A stretch of 64,000 nt of DNA from Methanocorpusculum sp. Its GTDB lineage: Archaea; Halobacteriota; Methanomicrobia; Methanomicrobiales; Methanocorpusculaceae. The position numbers were made by a program, and so were the translations under genes. Positions 26,955 to 36,346 of this stretch are shown in pieces. The notes under the pieces are model-generated. The model saw only the letters and a program-made list of their open reading frames with translations, was not told where the DNA came from and made no database searches. Every line of letters starts with the position of its first letter. Position 1 is the stretch's first letter. The stretch spans positions 1-64,000 of the forward strand of contig JAFQTT010000009.1 in assembly GCA_017408885.1 (NCBI GenBank), in the 5' to 3' direction.

Positions 26955-28023
26955 ATCTGTCCTCGTTGCAGGATTTACCACGCGGCATGTCGCCGTCTCT
27001 GCCGCAAAGGCAGGATATGATGTCTATGCGGTTGACCATTTCTGTGATGCTGATTTAACGGCTGTTGTCAAAGACCACGTGGCCTTTGATGAACTCGATG
27101 AACTGCCGTTTGCAATTGAAGAGATGGTGAGCCGACACAATCCGGATTATGTTGTGACGACTTCCGGTGCGGAGCTTTTAGAAGTACCAAACCGTCTTGG
27201 AACATCGCCTGATGCGGCAGCGCGCTTCATGGACAAAGGAGAGACACAGAAGTTCTTTGAGGAGATTGGAATTCCGGTTCCAAAGCGCCTTTCGGCAGGA
27301 CAGTATCCTGCAATGGCAAAGACTTTGTCCGGTGCGGGCGGATGGCGCAATGCTGTTGTTAGAAGTGACGAAGAGCTTGCAGCATGGCATGAGTTTGTGC
27401 AGTTTGAGCCATACATGCTTCAGGAGTTTGTTGAAGGAACTCCTGCATCAGTCTGCTGTCTTGCCGCAGGCGGAAAAGCGGTTGCCCTTTGTACCAACAT
27501 GCAGATTTTACGCGGAGGAGATTTCTGTCCGTATGCGTTCTCAGGCTCGATGACACCCTGCCCGCATCCGATGGCCTCACGCATGGCAGAAATCGCAGAG
27601 AAGATTGCTGCCGAATCAGGATGTGTTGGATGTATGGGAATTGATTTTGTCCTAACTGACAGCGAAGCTTACGCAATCGAAATAAATCCGCGGTTCCAAG
27701 GAACCTTGGAAACTGTTGAAGCTGCTTTGGGACTTAGTATATTCCAGCTTCACGCAGATGCATGTGCAGGAATTCTCCCTGAGCGTCCTGCCGTACCTAA
27801 TGGTTTTGCAGTCCGCAAAATCCTGACTGCTCCAGAAGACATGACAGTCAAACGCGACCTGCTCCATCTCTCTGATATCATCACAGATATCCCGTATCCG
27901 GGGACAACATTCGAAAAAGGACAGGTTATGTTCTCTGTTACCGGATGTGGCAAGACACCCGAAGAGGCTCTTGCATCACTGGATAAACATATTAGTCTTG
28001 CCGTCCAACAAATAAATGAATGA
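26947..28023 (+). CDS. ATP-grasp domain protein (carboligase family)
   Basis: 358 residues from the ATG at 26947; the frame is open further upstream only because it runs opposite trm56 codons. An ATP-grasp enzyme similar to the COG2232 predicted carboligases of archaea. Residues 1-95 give a Rossmann-like start ([21 protein letters not shown]). The ATP-grasp part includes [16 protein letters not shown] and the metal site [24 protein letters not shown] (Asp and Glu-x-Asn pattern). The substrate is unknown. It overlaps tfe by four bases. Confidence 0.85.
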   Translation: MSKSVLVAGFTTRHVAVSAAKAGYDVYAVDHFCDADLTAVVKDHVAFDELDELPFAIEEMVSRHNPDYVVTTSGAELLEVPNRLGTSPDAAARFMDKGETQKFFEEIGIPVPKRLSAGQYPAMAKTLSGAGGWRNAVVRSDEELAAWHEFVQFEPYMLQEFVEGTPASVCCLAAGGKAVALCTNMQILRGGDFCPYAFSGSMTPCPHPMASRMAEIAEKIAAESGCVGCMGIDFVLTDSEAYAIEINPRFQGTLETVEAALGLSIFQLHADACAGILPERPAVPNGFAVRKILTAPEDMTVKRDLLHLSDIITDIPYPGTTFEKGQVMFSVTGCGKTPEEALASLDKHISLAVQQINE

Positions 28024-28541
28024 CCGCAATCAAAGAGGAAGACCTCAACAACCCGGCAATCTATCAATATCTTTACAAACTTGTCGGCGATGAGGGAATG
28101 GAGCTGATTCGCAAATGTCCTGAAGAGGAACACAGCGATGAGGAAATTGCGGAGATAACAGGCATCAACTTAAACTCCGTCCGTCACACACTCTACAGTT
28201 TATACGAACATCGCTTAGCCGAATATCGCAGAATCAAGAATAACGAGACAGGCTGGCTTACATATCTCTGGGTGCTGAAGATGGAAAACATCCCGTCTGT
28301 GTTAAAAGACGAACTGGAAACAGTTGTAGAGAAACTCTCTGCCCGTCTTCGCTATGACGAGAACAATGACTTCTACCAGTGCGGAAACTGCGGTCTGATG
28401 ATGACGTTCAACGATGCAATGACTATGAACTTCTCATGCCCGCAGTGCGGTGAGATGCTTGTTCACTTCGATGATGAACTTCTGGTGTCTGCACTCAGAA
28501 ACCGGATTGAAAAGATTAAGTCTGCTCTCGCTGAGGAATGA
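28020..28541 (+). CDS. tfe: Transcription factor E (TFE alpha)
   Basis: 173 residues. TFE helps melt promoters with TBP and TFB. An N-terminal extended winged helix (about 10-95, EEIAEITGINLNSVRHTLYSL) is followed by a zinc ribbon, CGNCGLMM...CPQCGE (about 121-141), and a C-terminal helix. The size is typical. Its start overlaps the preceding stop and its stop overlaps the following HD-domain gene (ATGA-type overlaps), so five genes from 26131 to 29020 form one run. Confidence 0.95.
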   Translation: MTAIKEEDLNNPAIYQYLYKLVGDEGMELIRKCPEEEHSDEEIAEITGINLNSVRHTLYSLYEHRLAEYRRIKNNETGWLTYLWVLKMENIPSVLKDELETVVEKLSARLRYDENNDFYQCGNCGLMMTFNDAMTMNFSCPQCGEMLVHFDDELLVSALRNRIEKIKSALAEE

Positions 28542-29020
28542 GAGCTTCATTATCAAAAATTCTTTTTTCCTCCGGATGTGATGCCGGAGTTGTTGCCCAT
28601 TGCAAAAAGACTGCCGACATCGCATCGCGGTACGTTGGAGACTCAATAGATTCAAAGCTCGTTGAATCAGGAGCTATGCTCCATGATTTGGGAAGAAGTG
28701 TGACACACTCCATTCGACACGCAGGCGAAGGAGCAAAACTTTCCCGCGAGCTTTTATTAGGCGATGATGTCACAGAAATTATCCGCTGTCATACAGGTGC
28801 AGGTCTTTCTGAAGATGACTGTGTTCTTTTGAATCTGCCGCCGGCAGACTGTGTTCCAAAAACTCTTGAGGAAAAAATCGTAGCTCATGCAGATAACCTC
28901 GCGAAAGGTTCTCGGGAGATAACTATTGAAGAACGAATGATGCTGATTGCAGGTCAGTCAAAGCGTTCAAAAAAGAATGTGTGGCGTCTCTCTATGGAGA
29001 TGGAACTCTTAAGAGATTAA
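28538..29020 (+). CDS. HD-domain phosphohydrolase-like protein
   Basis: 160 residues. Metal-dependent HD-type hydrolase; the motif H-x-HD-type is seen as MLHDLGRSVTHSIRHAGEGA (about 47-66), with an upstream His (VVAHCKKTADIA) and later His and Asp (HADNLAKGS). Similar small archaeal HD proteins are often described as tRNA or nucleotide phosphohydrolases, without firm substrate. It ends the tfe operon and overlaps the convergent transporter gene by four bases. Confidence 0.85.
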   Translation: MRASLSKILFSSGCDAGVVAHCKKTADIASRYVGDSIDSKLVESGAMLHDLGRSVTHSIRHAGEGAKLSRELLLGDDVTEIIRCHTGAGLSEDDCVLLNLPPADCVPKTLEEKIVAHADNLAKGSREITIEERMMLIAGQSKRSKKNVWRLSMEMELLRD

Positions 29021-30204
29021 TGCAGTGCTCTTCTCCGAAGGGTTTTAAGAGGATACGGGAGAGCAGCGCAAGCTGCAATTGCGAGAAGCATCAGAAGAAC
29101 CTGAGTGGAAAGGGCAAACGGCATTCCGAAAAAGTCTGCCATGACCCCGATTAATACCATCGAAAGAGCTGATACACCCTGCGGGATTCCAATAACAATT
29201 CCTGATGCCAGTCCGACACTTCCCGGCATGAGTTCCTGAACGGTTGCAATTTCGACAGAGGCTGTTGCCATCAGGAAGAATCCTGCAACTACAAGAGAGA
29301 TAACAGAGGCAATGCCGGAGAAGAAGAAAATTCCGGCATAGCCTAAGGCTCCGCCTATGTATGAGATGAACATGACCTCTTTTCTTCCAACTTTGTCCGA
29401 TAGAGGGCCTATTAGAAGTGTTCCAAACATGCCGGCAAAAATCATTCCGCTGACAACTGCTGTGGCTAAGACATACTCGACATTTGCATATCCTGATAAG
29501 TACTCAACACCGAATGCCAGAAATCCATAGAACACCCACGAACGAAGAGAACTGATACCAAGCATCAGCGCAGCGCCTTTGTAGTTCGGTTTGGTGACTG
29601 CGGCTTCCGCTGCTTCCGCTTCGGTTTCCTTTAGCGGATGCTGAGGCAGCCGGAGGAGGAGGAAAGCGACAATCAGTCCCGGAATTAAGAGACAGACAAG
29701 CGCCGGAAAACCACCCCATGCGTAGAGGAATCCAGTTGCAAGCGGGGCAGCTCCGTAACCGAATGTGCCGCCGACTGACATTAAAGACATGAAAAGTCCG
29801 CGATTGTCTTTGGTGGTGAACTGGTGAATCTGGCGGTAGGCATTCGGGTGATACATAGAATTTCCAGCCCCGATTATTACTGCAAAGAGCAGAAGCAGCC
29901 AGTAGTTCTGAGTAACTCCAAAAGCCGCGACAGCGACCGCCGTTAAAATAATACAAAGCGAAGTCGAGGGCGTCCACTTATTTTTATCAATCAGCCATCC
30001 AGTAAGCGGCTGGAAAATAACCATCATGACAGTAACTGTGGTAAACAGCAGTCCTGTCATTGCATAGGATGTGATACCCTGCTCTGCAAAGAGGGGAATT
30101 AATGACGGCAGAAGTGCCGGTATTACCGGAACGTAAAAGTCAACTGCCCCATGCCCTGCGGCAAGTCCTGCGATTCTCAAACCTGGTTTAGCCATATCTC
30201 TCAA
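29017..30204 (-). CDS. Major facilitator superfamily transporter
   Basis: 395 residues with 12 predicted membrane helices. The MFS motif between helices two and three appears as GWLIDKNKWTPS and its half-repeat as GPLSDKVGRKEV (about 265-276), the latter matching the GxxxDRxGR pattern. The pattern suggests a Fsr-type (fosmidomycin-resistance-like) efflux carrier, but the substrate cannot be told. Its start overlaps the end of the upstream methyltransferase gene by 17 bases. Confidence 0.87.
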   Translation of the reverse strand: MRDMAKPGLRIAGLAAGHGAVDFYVPVIPALLPSLIPLFAEQGITSYAMTGLLFTTVTVMMVIFQPLTGWLIDKNKWTPSTSLCIILTAVAVAAFGVTQNYWLLLLFAVIIGAGNSMYHPNAYRQIHQFTTKDNRGLFMSLMSVGGTFGYGAAPLATGFLYAWGGFPALVCLLIPGLIVAFLLLRLPQHPLKETEAEAAEAAVTKPNYKGAALMLGISSLRSWVFYGFLAFGVEYLSGYANVEYVLATAVVSGMIFAGMFGTLLIGPLSDKVGRKEVMFISYIGGALGYAGIFFFSGIASVISLVVAGFFLMATASVEIATVQELMPGSVGLASGIVIGIPQGVSALSMVLIGVMADFFGMPFALSTQVLLMLLAIAACAALPYPLKTLRRRALH

Positions 30205-30793
30205 GCCTCACAATTTCAACAGGAATTTCCATTATGTCTTTGGTGTGGAAGAAGAACTGACGCGGAATTGATAATTTTGCAGCGACCTTATCTGTGATCT
30301 CCGCGCTGTCCTTCGTATATGCCTTAATAAATGGTATGCTCCCCTTATTGAAGATTCCCCAAACAACCGGTGCAGAGATAAGAGCAGCTTCGATAAACGG
30401 CCGATCAGCATGTTCATTCTGTGCTCCAAAGGGCGGGTTCATAATAACTGTGTCATACGCATCTGCCTCAGCAGTCTCTGAGCGGATAATCTCCTGTCTG
30501 AATGTGATGTCAAGTTTTTGTGATGCGGCATTTTTTTCAGCGGTCAAAAGAGCAGAGGAATCTCCGTCAACTCCTGTGACATTCCCGCCAAGAAGAGCTG
30601 CTCCAACAGAAAGCATGCCTGTCCCGCATCCCAAATCTAAGACCTTCATCCCTTCGATATCTCCATGCAGGAAGGCATCGAAAAGGAAGCGTGCGGCAAG
30701 AGGAGCAGGCGTCATATACTGTTCAAACTCTGCCTTTGGTTTTTCAAAACCTGCAACCTTCTGTAGACGTATTTCCAGATTTTTGAGTTTCAT
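30188..30793 (-). CDS. METTL5-like RNA methyltransferase
   Basis: 201 residues. SAM-dependent Rossmann methyltransferase of the COG2263 group, related to METTL5, which makes N6-methyladenosine in small-subunit rRNA. Motif I is VLDLGCGTGMLSVGAALLGG (about 50-69), the acidic loop GVDGDSSAL follows, and the amino-methylating motif NPPFGAQNEH lies near 118-127. It is four bases into the end of dph2, so both belong to one minus-strand operon with the transporter. Confidence 0.87.
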   Translation of the reverse strand: MKLKNLEIRLQKVAGFEKPKAEFEQYMTPAPLAARFLFDAFLHGDIEGMKVLDLGCGTGMLSVGAALLGGNVTGVDGDSSALLTAEKNAASQKLDITFRQEIIRSETAEADAYDTVIMNPPFGAQNEHADRPFIEAALISAPVVWGIFNKGSIPFIKAYTKDSAEITDKVAAKLSIPRQFFFHTKDIMEIPVEIVRLERYG

Positions 30794-31734
30794 ACTATCT
30801 CATCAATCTCGTAATCTTCCCACTCGCGAAGACCAAGAACAATCTCGAACTCAGCAGGCGAGAGAAGCGGGACTGGGAATCTGCTCTGGTCATCTAAAGC
30901 AAGGCGCGGGCAGGCAGTATTCACGTAGGCATCAAATCCGAGATTTCTAAGCTGCATCTCCGAAATTTCACGGATGAGGATAACAACAGCGTTCTCGTGA
31001 AGGGATGCAAGATGTTTTGCAAGCTCAGCTCTTTTCTGCCCTGACTTGGAGGATAAGAGAATTCCGAAATTTTTCGCCTGCTTTGCTTTCTCAATCTGGA
31101 TGAACCGTTTTCGAAGAAGTTTGTCGGCTGATACTTCCTGAAGGATTCCATCTGCATACGGATCAAGAGCAAAGGTTGGTTTACCTGTTGCAAGCGAGAC
31201 ACCTATTGCATGGAAGACGCCTGTTCCCACAAACAGGTTTGCATCTGCTTTCGCGTTGCGGGCAGCAGCATAGGTACATCCAAGGACCTGCCCGGGCATT
31301 GGTGTTCTCTCGTATCCGCTTCCAACAACTGCGTTCACACCAAGGAAGCGAAGAGCTTCTGCCATCTCTTCGGTCTGGTGGGCATGCTGAATGGTGGTGG
31401 TGACCGAAACAGTTTTGAAACGTTTCAGTTCTTCTGCGGCTTTGAGAACTGCAAGGTCGATGTCCTGACGGAATGGAATATAGATGACGTTTTCTTCCGT
31501 AGATACCGGAGTGTGCCCCACGTGTACGAGAACTTCAGCATCTTCTGCGGCATCAAGTGCCAGATCACATGCACCCCAGCATGGATCTCCGGAAATGATT
31601 GTCTCAATGCCGTTTTTTGAGAGTAGAGAACAAAGCTTTGGGGCATGCCGTTTCAATCCTTCAGGGAGCTGAATGGCTGCTTTTTTCACTCCACGTGAGG
31701 TGAGTTCGGATAGAATTTCGTCTGCGGGAATCAA
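30790..31734 (-). CDS. dph2: Diphthamide biosynthesis enzyme Dph2
   Basis: About 314 residues. A radical enzyme that moves the aminocarboxypropyl group of SAM to the His of elongation factor 2. The three cluster cysteines stand in SGDPCWGACDLAL, LGCTYAAARNA and VNTACPRLAL, one per domain repeat, as in archaeal Dph2. The start is uncertain: the frame is open to an ATG at 31968, but that stretch overlaps the divergent lipoprotein gene. I chose a TTG at 31734 just before PADEILSELTSRGVKKAAIQ, which gives the expected length. Confidence 0.85.
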   Translation of the reverse strand: MIPADEILSELTSRGVKKAAIQLPEGLKRHAPKLCSLLSKNGIETIISGDPCWGACDLALDAAEDAEVLVHVGHTPVSTEENVIYIPFRQDIDLAVLKAAEELKRFKTVSVTTTIQHAHQTEEMAEALRFLGVNAVVGSGYERTPMPGQVLGCTYAAARNAKADANLFVGTGVFHAIGVSLATGKPTFALDPYADGILQEVSADKLLRKRFIQIEKAKQAKNFGILLSSKSGQKRAELAKHLASLHENAVVILIREISEMQLRNLGFDAYVNTACPRLALDDQSRFPVPLLSPAEFEIVLGLREWEDYEIDEIV

Positions 31735-31809
31735 AGTGATATGTTGTTGGTTTTGAGAAGAGATAATTTCTTGGAAAAATATTAACCCGCAGGCTTCCAA
31801 TCCACTAAC

Positions 31810-32262
31810 ATGAAATACCGACTGAGTGTCACAATTCTCTGTCTTCTTCTCATATTCTCTGCCGGATGTATCAGTCTTGGAGAACAGACAACCGATATCA
31901 TGATTGGAGATACCAGTGTAGGAACTGTTACTCTTTCCCCGCAGAAGGATGGAACAATTACAGCCCACATCAATATATTCGGCATGACATTTACAAAAGA
32001 AAATTTAAGCGTCTCTGAAGCTGAGAGCATCTCCGAATCAGCGGGTTCTGGAAATATATTCGAAATAATAGGAATTCAGGGAATACCTGAAAATGCAGGA
32101 ACGCCTACAGACATCGAAGAATTCTTAGAAAGCATCAAAAACATGCCGCTTACAAACAGCGGAGATGGAAGTCTTGCAGAAATTCCGGACATTGATTCTG
32201 CCGCAGAAAAAGCTGGTGAGTCTTTTGAAACTATCAAGGACCTCATTGGAAAATTTTTCTAA
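31810..32262 (+). CDS. Small lipoprotein
   Basis: 150 residues. Lipoprotein signal MKYRLSVTILCLLLIFSAGC with lipobox FSAGC; the anchor is the Cys at position 20. The mature part is acidic, Ser/Ile/Glu-rich, and contains no known domain. It is divergent from dph2, with AT-rich promoter DNA in the short gap. Distinct in sequence from the lipoproteins at 6200-7228. Confidence 0.75.
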   Translation: MKYRLSVTILCLLLIFSAGCISLGEQTTDIMIGDTSVGTVTLSPQKDGTITAHINIFGMTFTKENLSVSEAESISESAGSGNIFEIIGIQGIPENAGTPTDIEEFLESIKNMPLTNSGDGSLAEIPDIDSAAEKAGESFETIKDLIGKFF

Positions 32263-32335
32263 AAATATATTTTAATTTTAAATAGTTTCTCCAAACCTTT
32301 ATGGTGTTATGACTCTGATATTATAAGGATTTTTC

Positions 32336-33562
32336 ATGAATCTGATTCAGAAATGGAACAGTATCAGCTTAATCAAACGTATCCTATGTGGTATGATCAT
32401 CGGTATTATCCTGGCACTGGTAATTCCGCAGGTCACCATCATTGGAACCTTAGGCACGCTGTTCGTAAATGCCTTAATGGCTATCGCACCAGTTCTTATT
32501 TTTGTTCTGGTCACAACCTCTCTTGCCCGAACCGTTACCGGCGGCGGTAAGACAATGGGTCGTATTGTTGTCCTCTATTTAATCGGAACATTCGCCGCAG
32601 CAGTCTGTGCGGTTCTTCTCTGTACTCTATTTGCCCCGACTCTTCCACTGGAAGGAATCGAAGCAGTTGAAGGATATGACGTCCAGACCAGCATCTTCGA
32701 TGTTCTTGGAGGAATGCTTGCAAAGATTATCACCAACCCGCTTGGCGCAGTTGTAAACGGTAACTTCCTTGGAATCCTTGTCTGGGGTATCGTCTTCGGT
32801 ATTGCCCTTAGACGCTCTTCTGACAGCACAAAGAGCTTCCTTGGTGAACTCTCCGATGCAGTCTCCTTAGTGATCAGATGGGTCATCTCCCTTGCACCGT
32901 TTGGTGTCTTAGGTCTTGTCTTCAATGCAGTATCCCAGAATGGTCTGGAGATTTTCATCGACTACGGTCTGCTCGTCTTAATCCTTGTCGCATGTATGGC
33001 TTTTGTGGCTCTTGTTATGAACCCGATTATGGTCTACACCCAGATTCGCCAGAACCCATACCCGCTTGTCTTCAAGTGTTTAAAGGAATCCTTTGTTACT
33101 GCATTCTTCACCAGAAGTTCTGCTGCAAATATTCCGGTCAATATGGAACTCTGTAAGAGCCTCGGATTAAACGAGAAGACCTACTCCACCTCTATCCCGC
33201 TTGGCGCAACCATCAACATGGCAGGAGCAGCAATCACTATCACTGTCATGACCTTAGCCTGCGTCAACACTCTTGGAATCGAGGTCCCGCTTCTGATGAA
33301 GATTCTCTTAAGTTTCGTTGCAGCTCTTGGAGCATGCGGAGCATCCGGTGTTGCAGGCGGTTCTCTTCTCCTTATCCCGATGGCATGCTCTCTCTTCGGC
33401 ATTCCATCCGATATTGCCCTGCAGGTCGTCGCTATCGGATTCGTAATCGGTGTCATTCAGGACTCCTGTGAGACCGGTCTGAACTCCTCTACTGACGCTC
33501 TCTTCACTGCAGCCGCTGAAATCCATGATATGAAGGCGGAAGGAAAAGAGTTCAAACTCTAA
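32336..33562 (+). CDS. sstT: Sodium:serine/threonine symporter SstT
   Basis: 408 residues. Dicarboxylate/amino acid:cation symporter family member, best matching SstT. Hairpin motif FFTRSSAANIPVNMELC (about 258-274) and the second signature NMAGAAITITVMTLACVN are characteristic; late motif QDSCETGLNSSTDALFTAA carries the substrate-binding Asp and Asn. About eight membrane helices. It imports serine or threonine with sodium, consistent with a serine/glycine economy (glyA, ltaE nearby). Preceded by AT-rich promoter DNA at 32263-32335. Confidence 0.92.
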   Translation: MNLIQKWNSISLIKRILCGMIIGIILALVIPQVTIIGTLGTLFVNALMAIAPVLIFVLVTTSLARTVTGGGKTMGRIVVLYLIGTFAAAVCAVLLCTLFAPTLPLEGIEAVEGYDVQTSIFDVLGGMLAKIITNPLGAVVNGNFLGILVWGIVFGIALRRSSDSTKSFLGELSDAVSLVIRWVISLAPFGVLGLVFNAVSQNGLEIFIDYGLLVLILVACMAFVALVMNPIMVYTQIRQNPYPLVFKCLKESFVTAFFTRSSAANIPVNMELCKSLGLNEKTYSTSIPLGATINMAGAAITITVMTLACVNTLGIEVPLLMKILLSFVAALGACGASGVAGGSLLLIPMACSLFGIPSDIALQVVAIGFVIGVIQDSCETGLNSSTDALFTAAAEIHDMKAEGKEFKL

Positions 33563-33597
33563 TTTCTTTTTTTTTTAGCGACGGGCGTAGTAAATAT

Positions 33598-34155
33598 TTA
33601 GATAAATATCTCCAGAAGGAATTTCAATCCTATCAGAAGCAGGATGATGCCTCCGAAGATTTCCATCTTTGAGCCCAATACACCGCTTAATTTATGTCCG
33701 GCAAGAACGCCGGCAAAGGAAAACACAAAAGCAACAATCCCGATGATTACCGACGGCAGAAGGATTGATTCACCGATGAGACCATAGCTGATTCCAACGG
33801 CAAGCGCATCGATACTTGTGGCCACTGCAAGAAGAGTTAATACCTTGAATCCAATTAATGAAACTCCTTCCTCATCACCTTTTACTGCATCGTAAATCAT
33901 CTTGCCGCCGATAAAGAAGAAGAGTGCCACAACAATCCAGTACCCGTATGGATTAATTATCGAAGATATGGGAGCTCCGACAAGCCAGCCGACAACAGGC
34001 ATCGCGAACTGGAAAAACCCGAACATCAGTGCCGTTAGAAGGGCTGTTTTTGCGATGTATTTTTTGAGAGAGGCACCTCCTGCAAGTGAGACTGAAAAAG
34101 CATCCATAGCAAGACCGACAGCTATGGCAAAAGTAGAAAAAAGAGCCGGAATCAT
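33598..34155 (-). CDS. mntP: Manganese efflux pump MntP
   Basis: 185 residues, six membrane helices. The inner repeats carry the family's Asp motifs: AMDAFSVSLAGG (about 17-28) and ATSIDALAVGISYG (about 112-125). Exports Mn(II) from the cytoplasm. The stop lies 35 bases from the convergent sstT stop, and the start overlaps the DUF1894 gene by four bases. No Mn riboswitch is seen upstream. Confidence 0.93.
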   Translation of the reverse strand: MIPALFSTFAIAVGLAMDAFSVSLAGGASLKKYIAKTALLTALMFGFFQFAMPVVGWLVGAPISSIINPYGYWIVVALFFFIGGKMIYDAVKGDEEGVSLIGFKVLTLLAVATSIDALAVGISYGLIGESILLPSVIIGIVAFVFSFAGVLAGHKLSGVLGSKMEIFGGIILLLIGLKFLLEIFI

Positions 34156-34436
34156 TTAACCGGCTTACCGTTCTTTCTTACATTTTCGATGTCTTCTGGA
34201 GAATCCACCAGAATTACAAAAGTACCGTGACATGGTTTTGTATAAGTACAAACTAACTTCTCATCACGGATTCCCACATGAATCGGCGGAATACCGATTA
34301 CTGCCTTCTCAACGATTTTAAATCCCGGCGGAATCTCATACCGCTCTTTGCACATCTGCTTTACAATATCGCGGGTTTCTTTGAAACTGCAGTTCTTTGC
34401 CAGGATTTCGTAGTTTAAATTTTCAAGACAGCCCAT
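34152..34436 (-). CDS. DUF1894-like methanogen protein
   Basis: 94 residues. It resembles the DUF1894 proteins found in methanogens (MGCLENLNYEILAKNCSFKE at the start, then YEIPPGFKIVEKAVIGIPP). Cys3, Cys16, Cys29 and a CTYTKPCHG segment could bind metal. No membrane helix. It overlaps the DUF1890 gene by 22 bases, and the pair is often adjacent in methanogens. Function unknown. Confidence 0.7.
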   Translation of the reverse strand: MGCLENLNYEILAKNCSFKETRDIVKQMCKERYEIPPGFKIVEKAVIGIPPIHVGIRDEKLVCTYTKPCHGTFVILVDSPEDIENVRKNGKPVK

Positions 34437-34876
34437 TCGAGCACCTCATCTAAGTTTGCGAGAATTGGTCGGGTATTGTGCGTCATAGGAGCAGAGATTT
34501 TCTCTCCCGGATATTCCGCTTCTTCTGCCAATTCATAGGCATGTTCTCCGAAGAATACAGAAACTATCTGTGAAGCAGGAGATACAGCAGCCGCGGTTGC
34601 GGTAAAGGCAAGTCCTGCATCATTGTGTATTAATGATATTATCAGGGGATAGGAGACCTTCCCTTCGGCAAGGTCATTTACCGTACGCTCCAAATCGCGA
34701 TACTCTGAAACATAATGTCCCTTCGGGTCGCTTGTTCTCACAAGCTGTTTTGCGGAAGGATTTGCCGCAACAACCGGGGTTACACCTGCGTCTTTTAAGA
34801 AATCAGCGATATAGAGCACGAGGGGCGCCTGAACTGGAATCTGCGGGCATCCGATAAAAATGAGAGCCTCTGCCAT
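34415..34876 (-). CDS. DUF1890-like methanogen protein
   Basis: 153 residues. It resembles the DUF1890 family of methanogens (ALIFIGCPQIPVQAPLVLYI at the start). A Rossmann-like alternation of strands and helices, with the Cys in FIGCPQIP, could indicate cofactor binding. It overlaps the DUF1894 gene, and the two likely form a complex; that is inference from gene pairing. Function unknown. Confidence 0.7.
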   Translation of the reverse strand: MAEALIFIGCPQIPVQAPLVLYIADFLKDAGVTPVVAANPSAKQLVRTSDPKGHYVSEYRDLERTVNDLAEGKVSYPLIISLIHNDAGLAFTATAAAVSPASQIVSVFFGEHAYELAEEAEYPGEKISAPMTHNTRPILANLDEVLEWAVLKI

Positions 34877-34923
34877 GTTAATTACATGTCAGTGCTAAAA
34901 AGAGATAAAGGTCTTGTTTGGGG

Positions 34924-35421
34924 TTATTCAAGATATTCGGATTGAATCCGTAAAACCTCGGTGCTGTCCTTTGCGGCAGCATATTCTGCTAAGGGTTCAG
35001 CATTGAGTTTTAGGAAGTTCAGTCCCCAGTTGAACTTGGACAGGACTGACTCTGCCTGAGCTTCCTCTCCCAGAATATATAACGTTGCGGCGATCGCTTC
35101 GACCGATGTCAGCGTAAACGGTTTTCCAAAGTTTACCGGATTTGCCGCTACCAGAAATGGGAGTGCTCTTCTTCCCTTCCATGCCCCAAGGTTTGCAGTA
35201 TCCAAAACCTCCCACGAACAGTCAAGAGCAGTAATCGACTGAACCCATTTTCTATCCGCCGGTGAGAGCACATCTGCGGTTGGATCAAGCAGGAGAGTTG
35301 TTTTTGGAATCTGCGGGATGCGGGTTACAATTCTCATCATGCCAAACCGTTCGAGCTTTTTCATGGTGCATTTTTTCGGATCGCAGGAGTTGTCACGGTA
35401 GGCAATTAAGGGGATGGACAT
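34924..35421 (-). CDS. tsr3: 18S/16S rRNA aminocarboxypropyltransferase Tsr3
   Basis: 165 residues. SPOUT-like enzyme that transfers the aminocarboxypropyl group of SAM to a hypermodified uridine in small-subunit rRNA. Family motifs are clear: DNSCDPKKCTMKKLERFG, ALDCSW, RRALPFLVAANPVNFGKPF and FNWGLNFLKLN. The length is typical. Single gene upstream of the DUF1890/1894 pair on the same strand. Confidence 0.93.
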   Translation of the reverse strand: MSIPLIAYRDNSCDPKKCTMKKLERFGMMRIVTRIPQIPKTTLLLDPTADVLSPADRKWVQSITALDCSWEVLDTANLGAWKGRRALPFLVAANPVNFGKPFTLTSVEAIAATLYILGEEAQAESVLSKFNWGLNFLKLNAEPLAEYAAAKDSTEVLRIQSEYLE

Positions 35422-35500
35422 CTGAGGATTATATTTGATGTGTAAGGATATGAGGATATGTACCCCGTTTATTTATCCGCCTGAAACAAACATAATACAC

Positions 35501-36328
35501 ATGTCTTACATCCTCGCCTCACCATGTATTCTAAACCCGAACTTACGTGCAGAAGGGATTACATCCGCAGAAGATTTGGCGATATTCTCACGATGTATCG
35601 AGCGTTGCAGAGAGGCAGGAATTGAAATTGTGCCGCTTCCATGTCCGGAAACTCTATTCTTCGGAGAGGGGCGCGCTCCAGGTTCATTTAAGGACAGGAT
35701 GGATGTTCCAGAGTTTCACGCGCTCCTTGACCGTCTGGAAGAAAATGTCAGAGATGTTATCGCAGAGCGCGGGGGTGCTCCGCTCTTTATTTTGGGCGTA
35801 AACTCATCTCCAACTTGCGGTGTTACCAAAACCTACTATACAAATGAGAAATCAGACGGCGCCGGAGTGTTTCTCAAACGGTTTTCTGAGTATTCTCTGG
35901 TCGATGTAAAAGAGTTTGCAAAATACAGGATTTATTTTGCAGCTCCCCTCTTTTCCGAGGGAGAACGCAGTTTCAACAGGCGTGCCGCAGATATTTTAGA
36001 AGAGCTTTATTTCCATGTCCACCTCCCTCAGGAGCTGGATGATGATGAGGAAGCACGCGGAGAAAACCGTGAAGCTGCCATTTATGCAGGAAATCTTGCA
36101 GCTCTGAAAGAGGCGGATATTGTGGTGGGCGTTATCGATGGTGCAGATGCGGATTCGGGAACTGCCTGGGAGATGGGGTATGCAACCGCATCAGGAAAGA
36201 GAGTTATTGCCCTTCGAACTGATTTCAGACGTTTAAGCGAAAATGAATCGGTGAACCTGATGCTTGAAATGGATGCGGATGTTGTTCACTCTCTTGATGA
36301 GCTCAGAGAGCTTCTCACCTATTATTAA
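35501..36328 (+). CDS. DUF523-like / nucleoside 2-deoxyribosyltransferase-like fusion
   Basis: 275 residues from the ATG at 35501. Residues 1-130 resemble DUF523/thiouracil-desulfurase-like domains: an early Cys (ASPCILNPNLR), PLPCPET, and FILGVNSSPTCGVTKTYY. Residues 150-275 resemble nucleoside 2-deoxyribosyltransferases (RIYFAAPLFSEGERSFNR, then GVIDGADADSGTAWEMGYA, with the catalytic-type Glu in the WEMG segment). A joined protein of this sort could act on modified nucleosides or bases. A TATA-like TTTATTTATCC lies about 30 bases upstream. Confidence 0.8.
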   Translation: MSYILASPCILNPNLRAEGITSAEDLAIFSRCIERCREAGIEIVPLPCPETLFFGEGRAPGSFKDRMDVPEFHALLDRLEENVRDVIAERGGAPLFILGVNSSPTCGVTKTYYTNEKSDGAGVFLKRFSEYSLVDVKEFAKYRIYFAAPLFSEGERSFNRRAADILEELYFHVHLPQELDDDEEARGENREAAIYAGNLAALKEADIVVGVIDGADADSGTAWEMGYATASGKRVIALRTDFRRLSENESVNLMLEMDADVVHSLDELRELLTYY

Positions 36329-36346
36329 AAAAAAGATATAGAGAAC

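Noticed and set aside
31735-31968. N-terminal extension of dph2 to an ATG at 31968
   Set aside because: It overlaps the divergent lipoprotein gene and has no Dph2 similarity.
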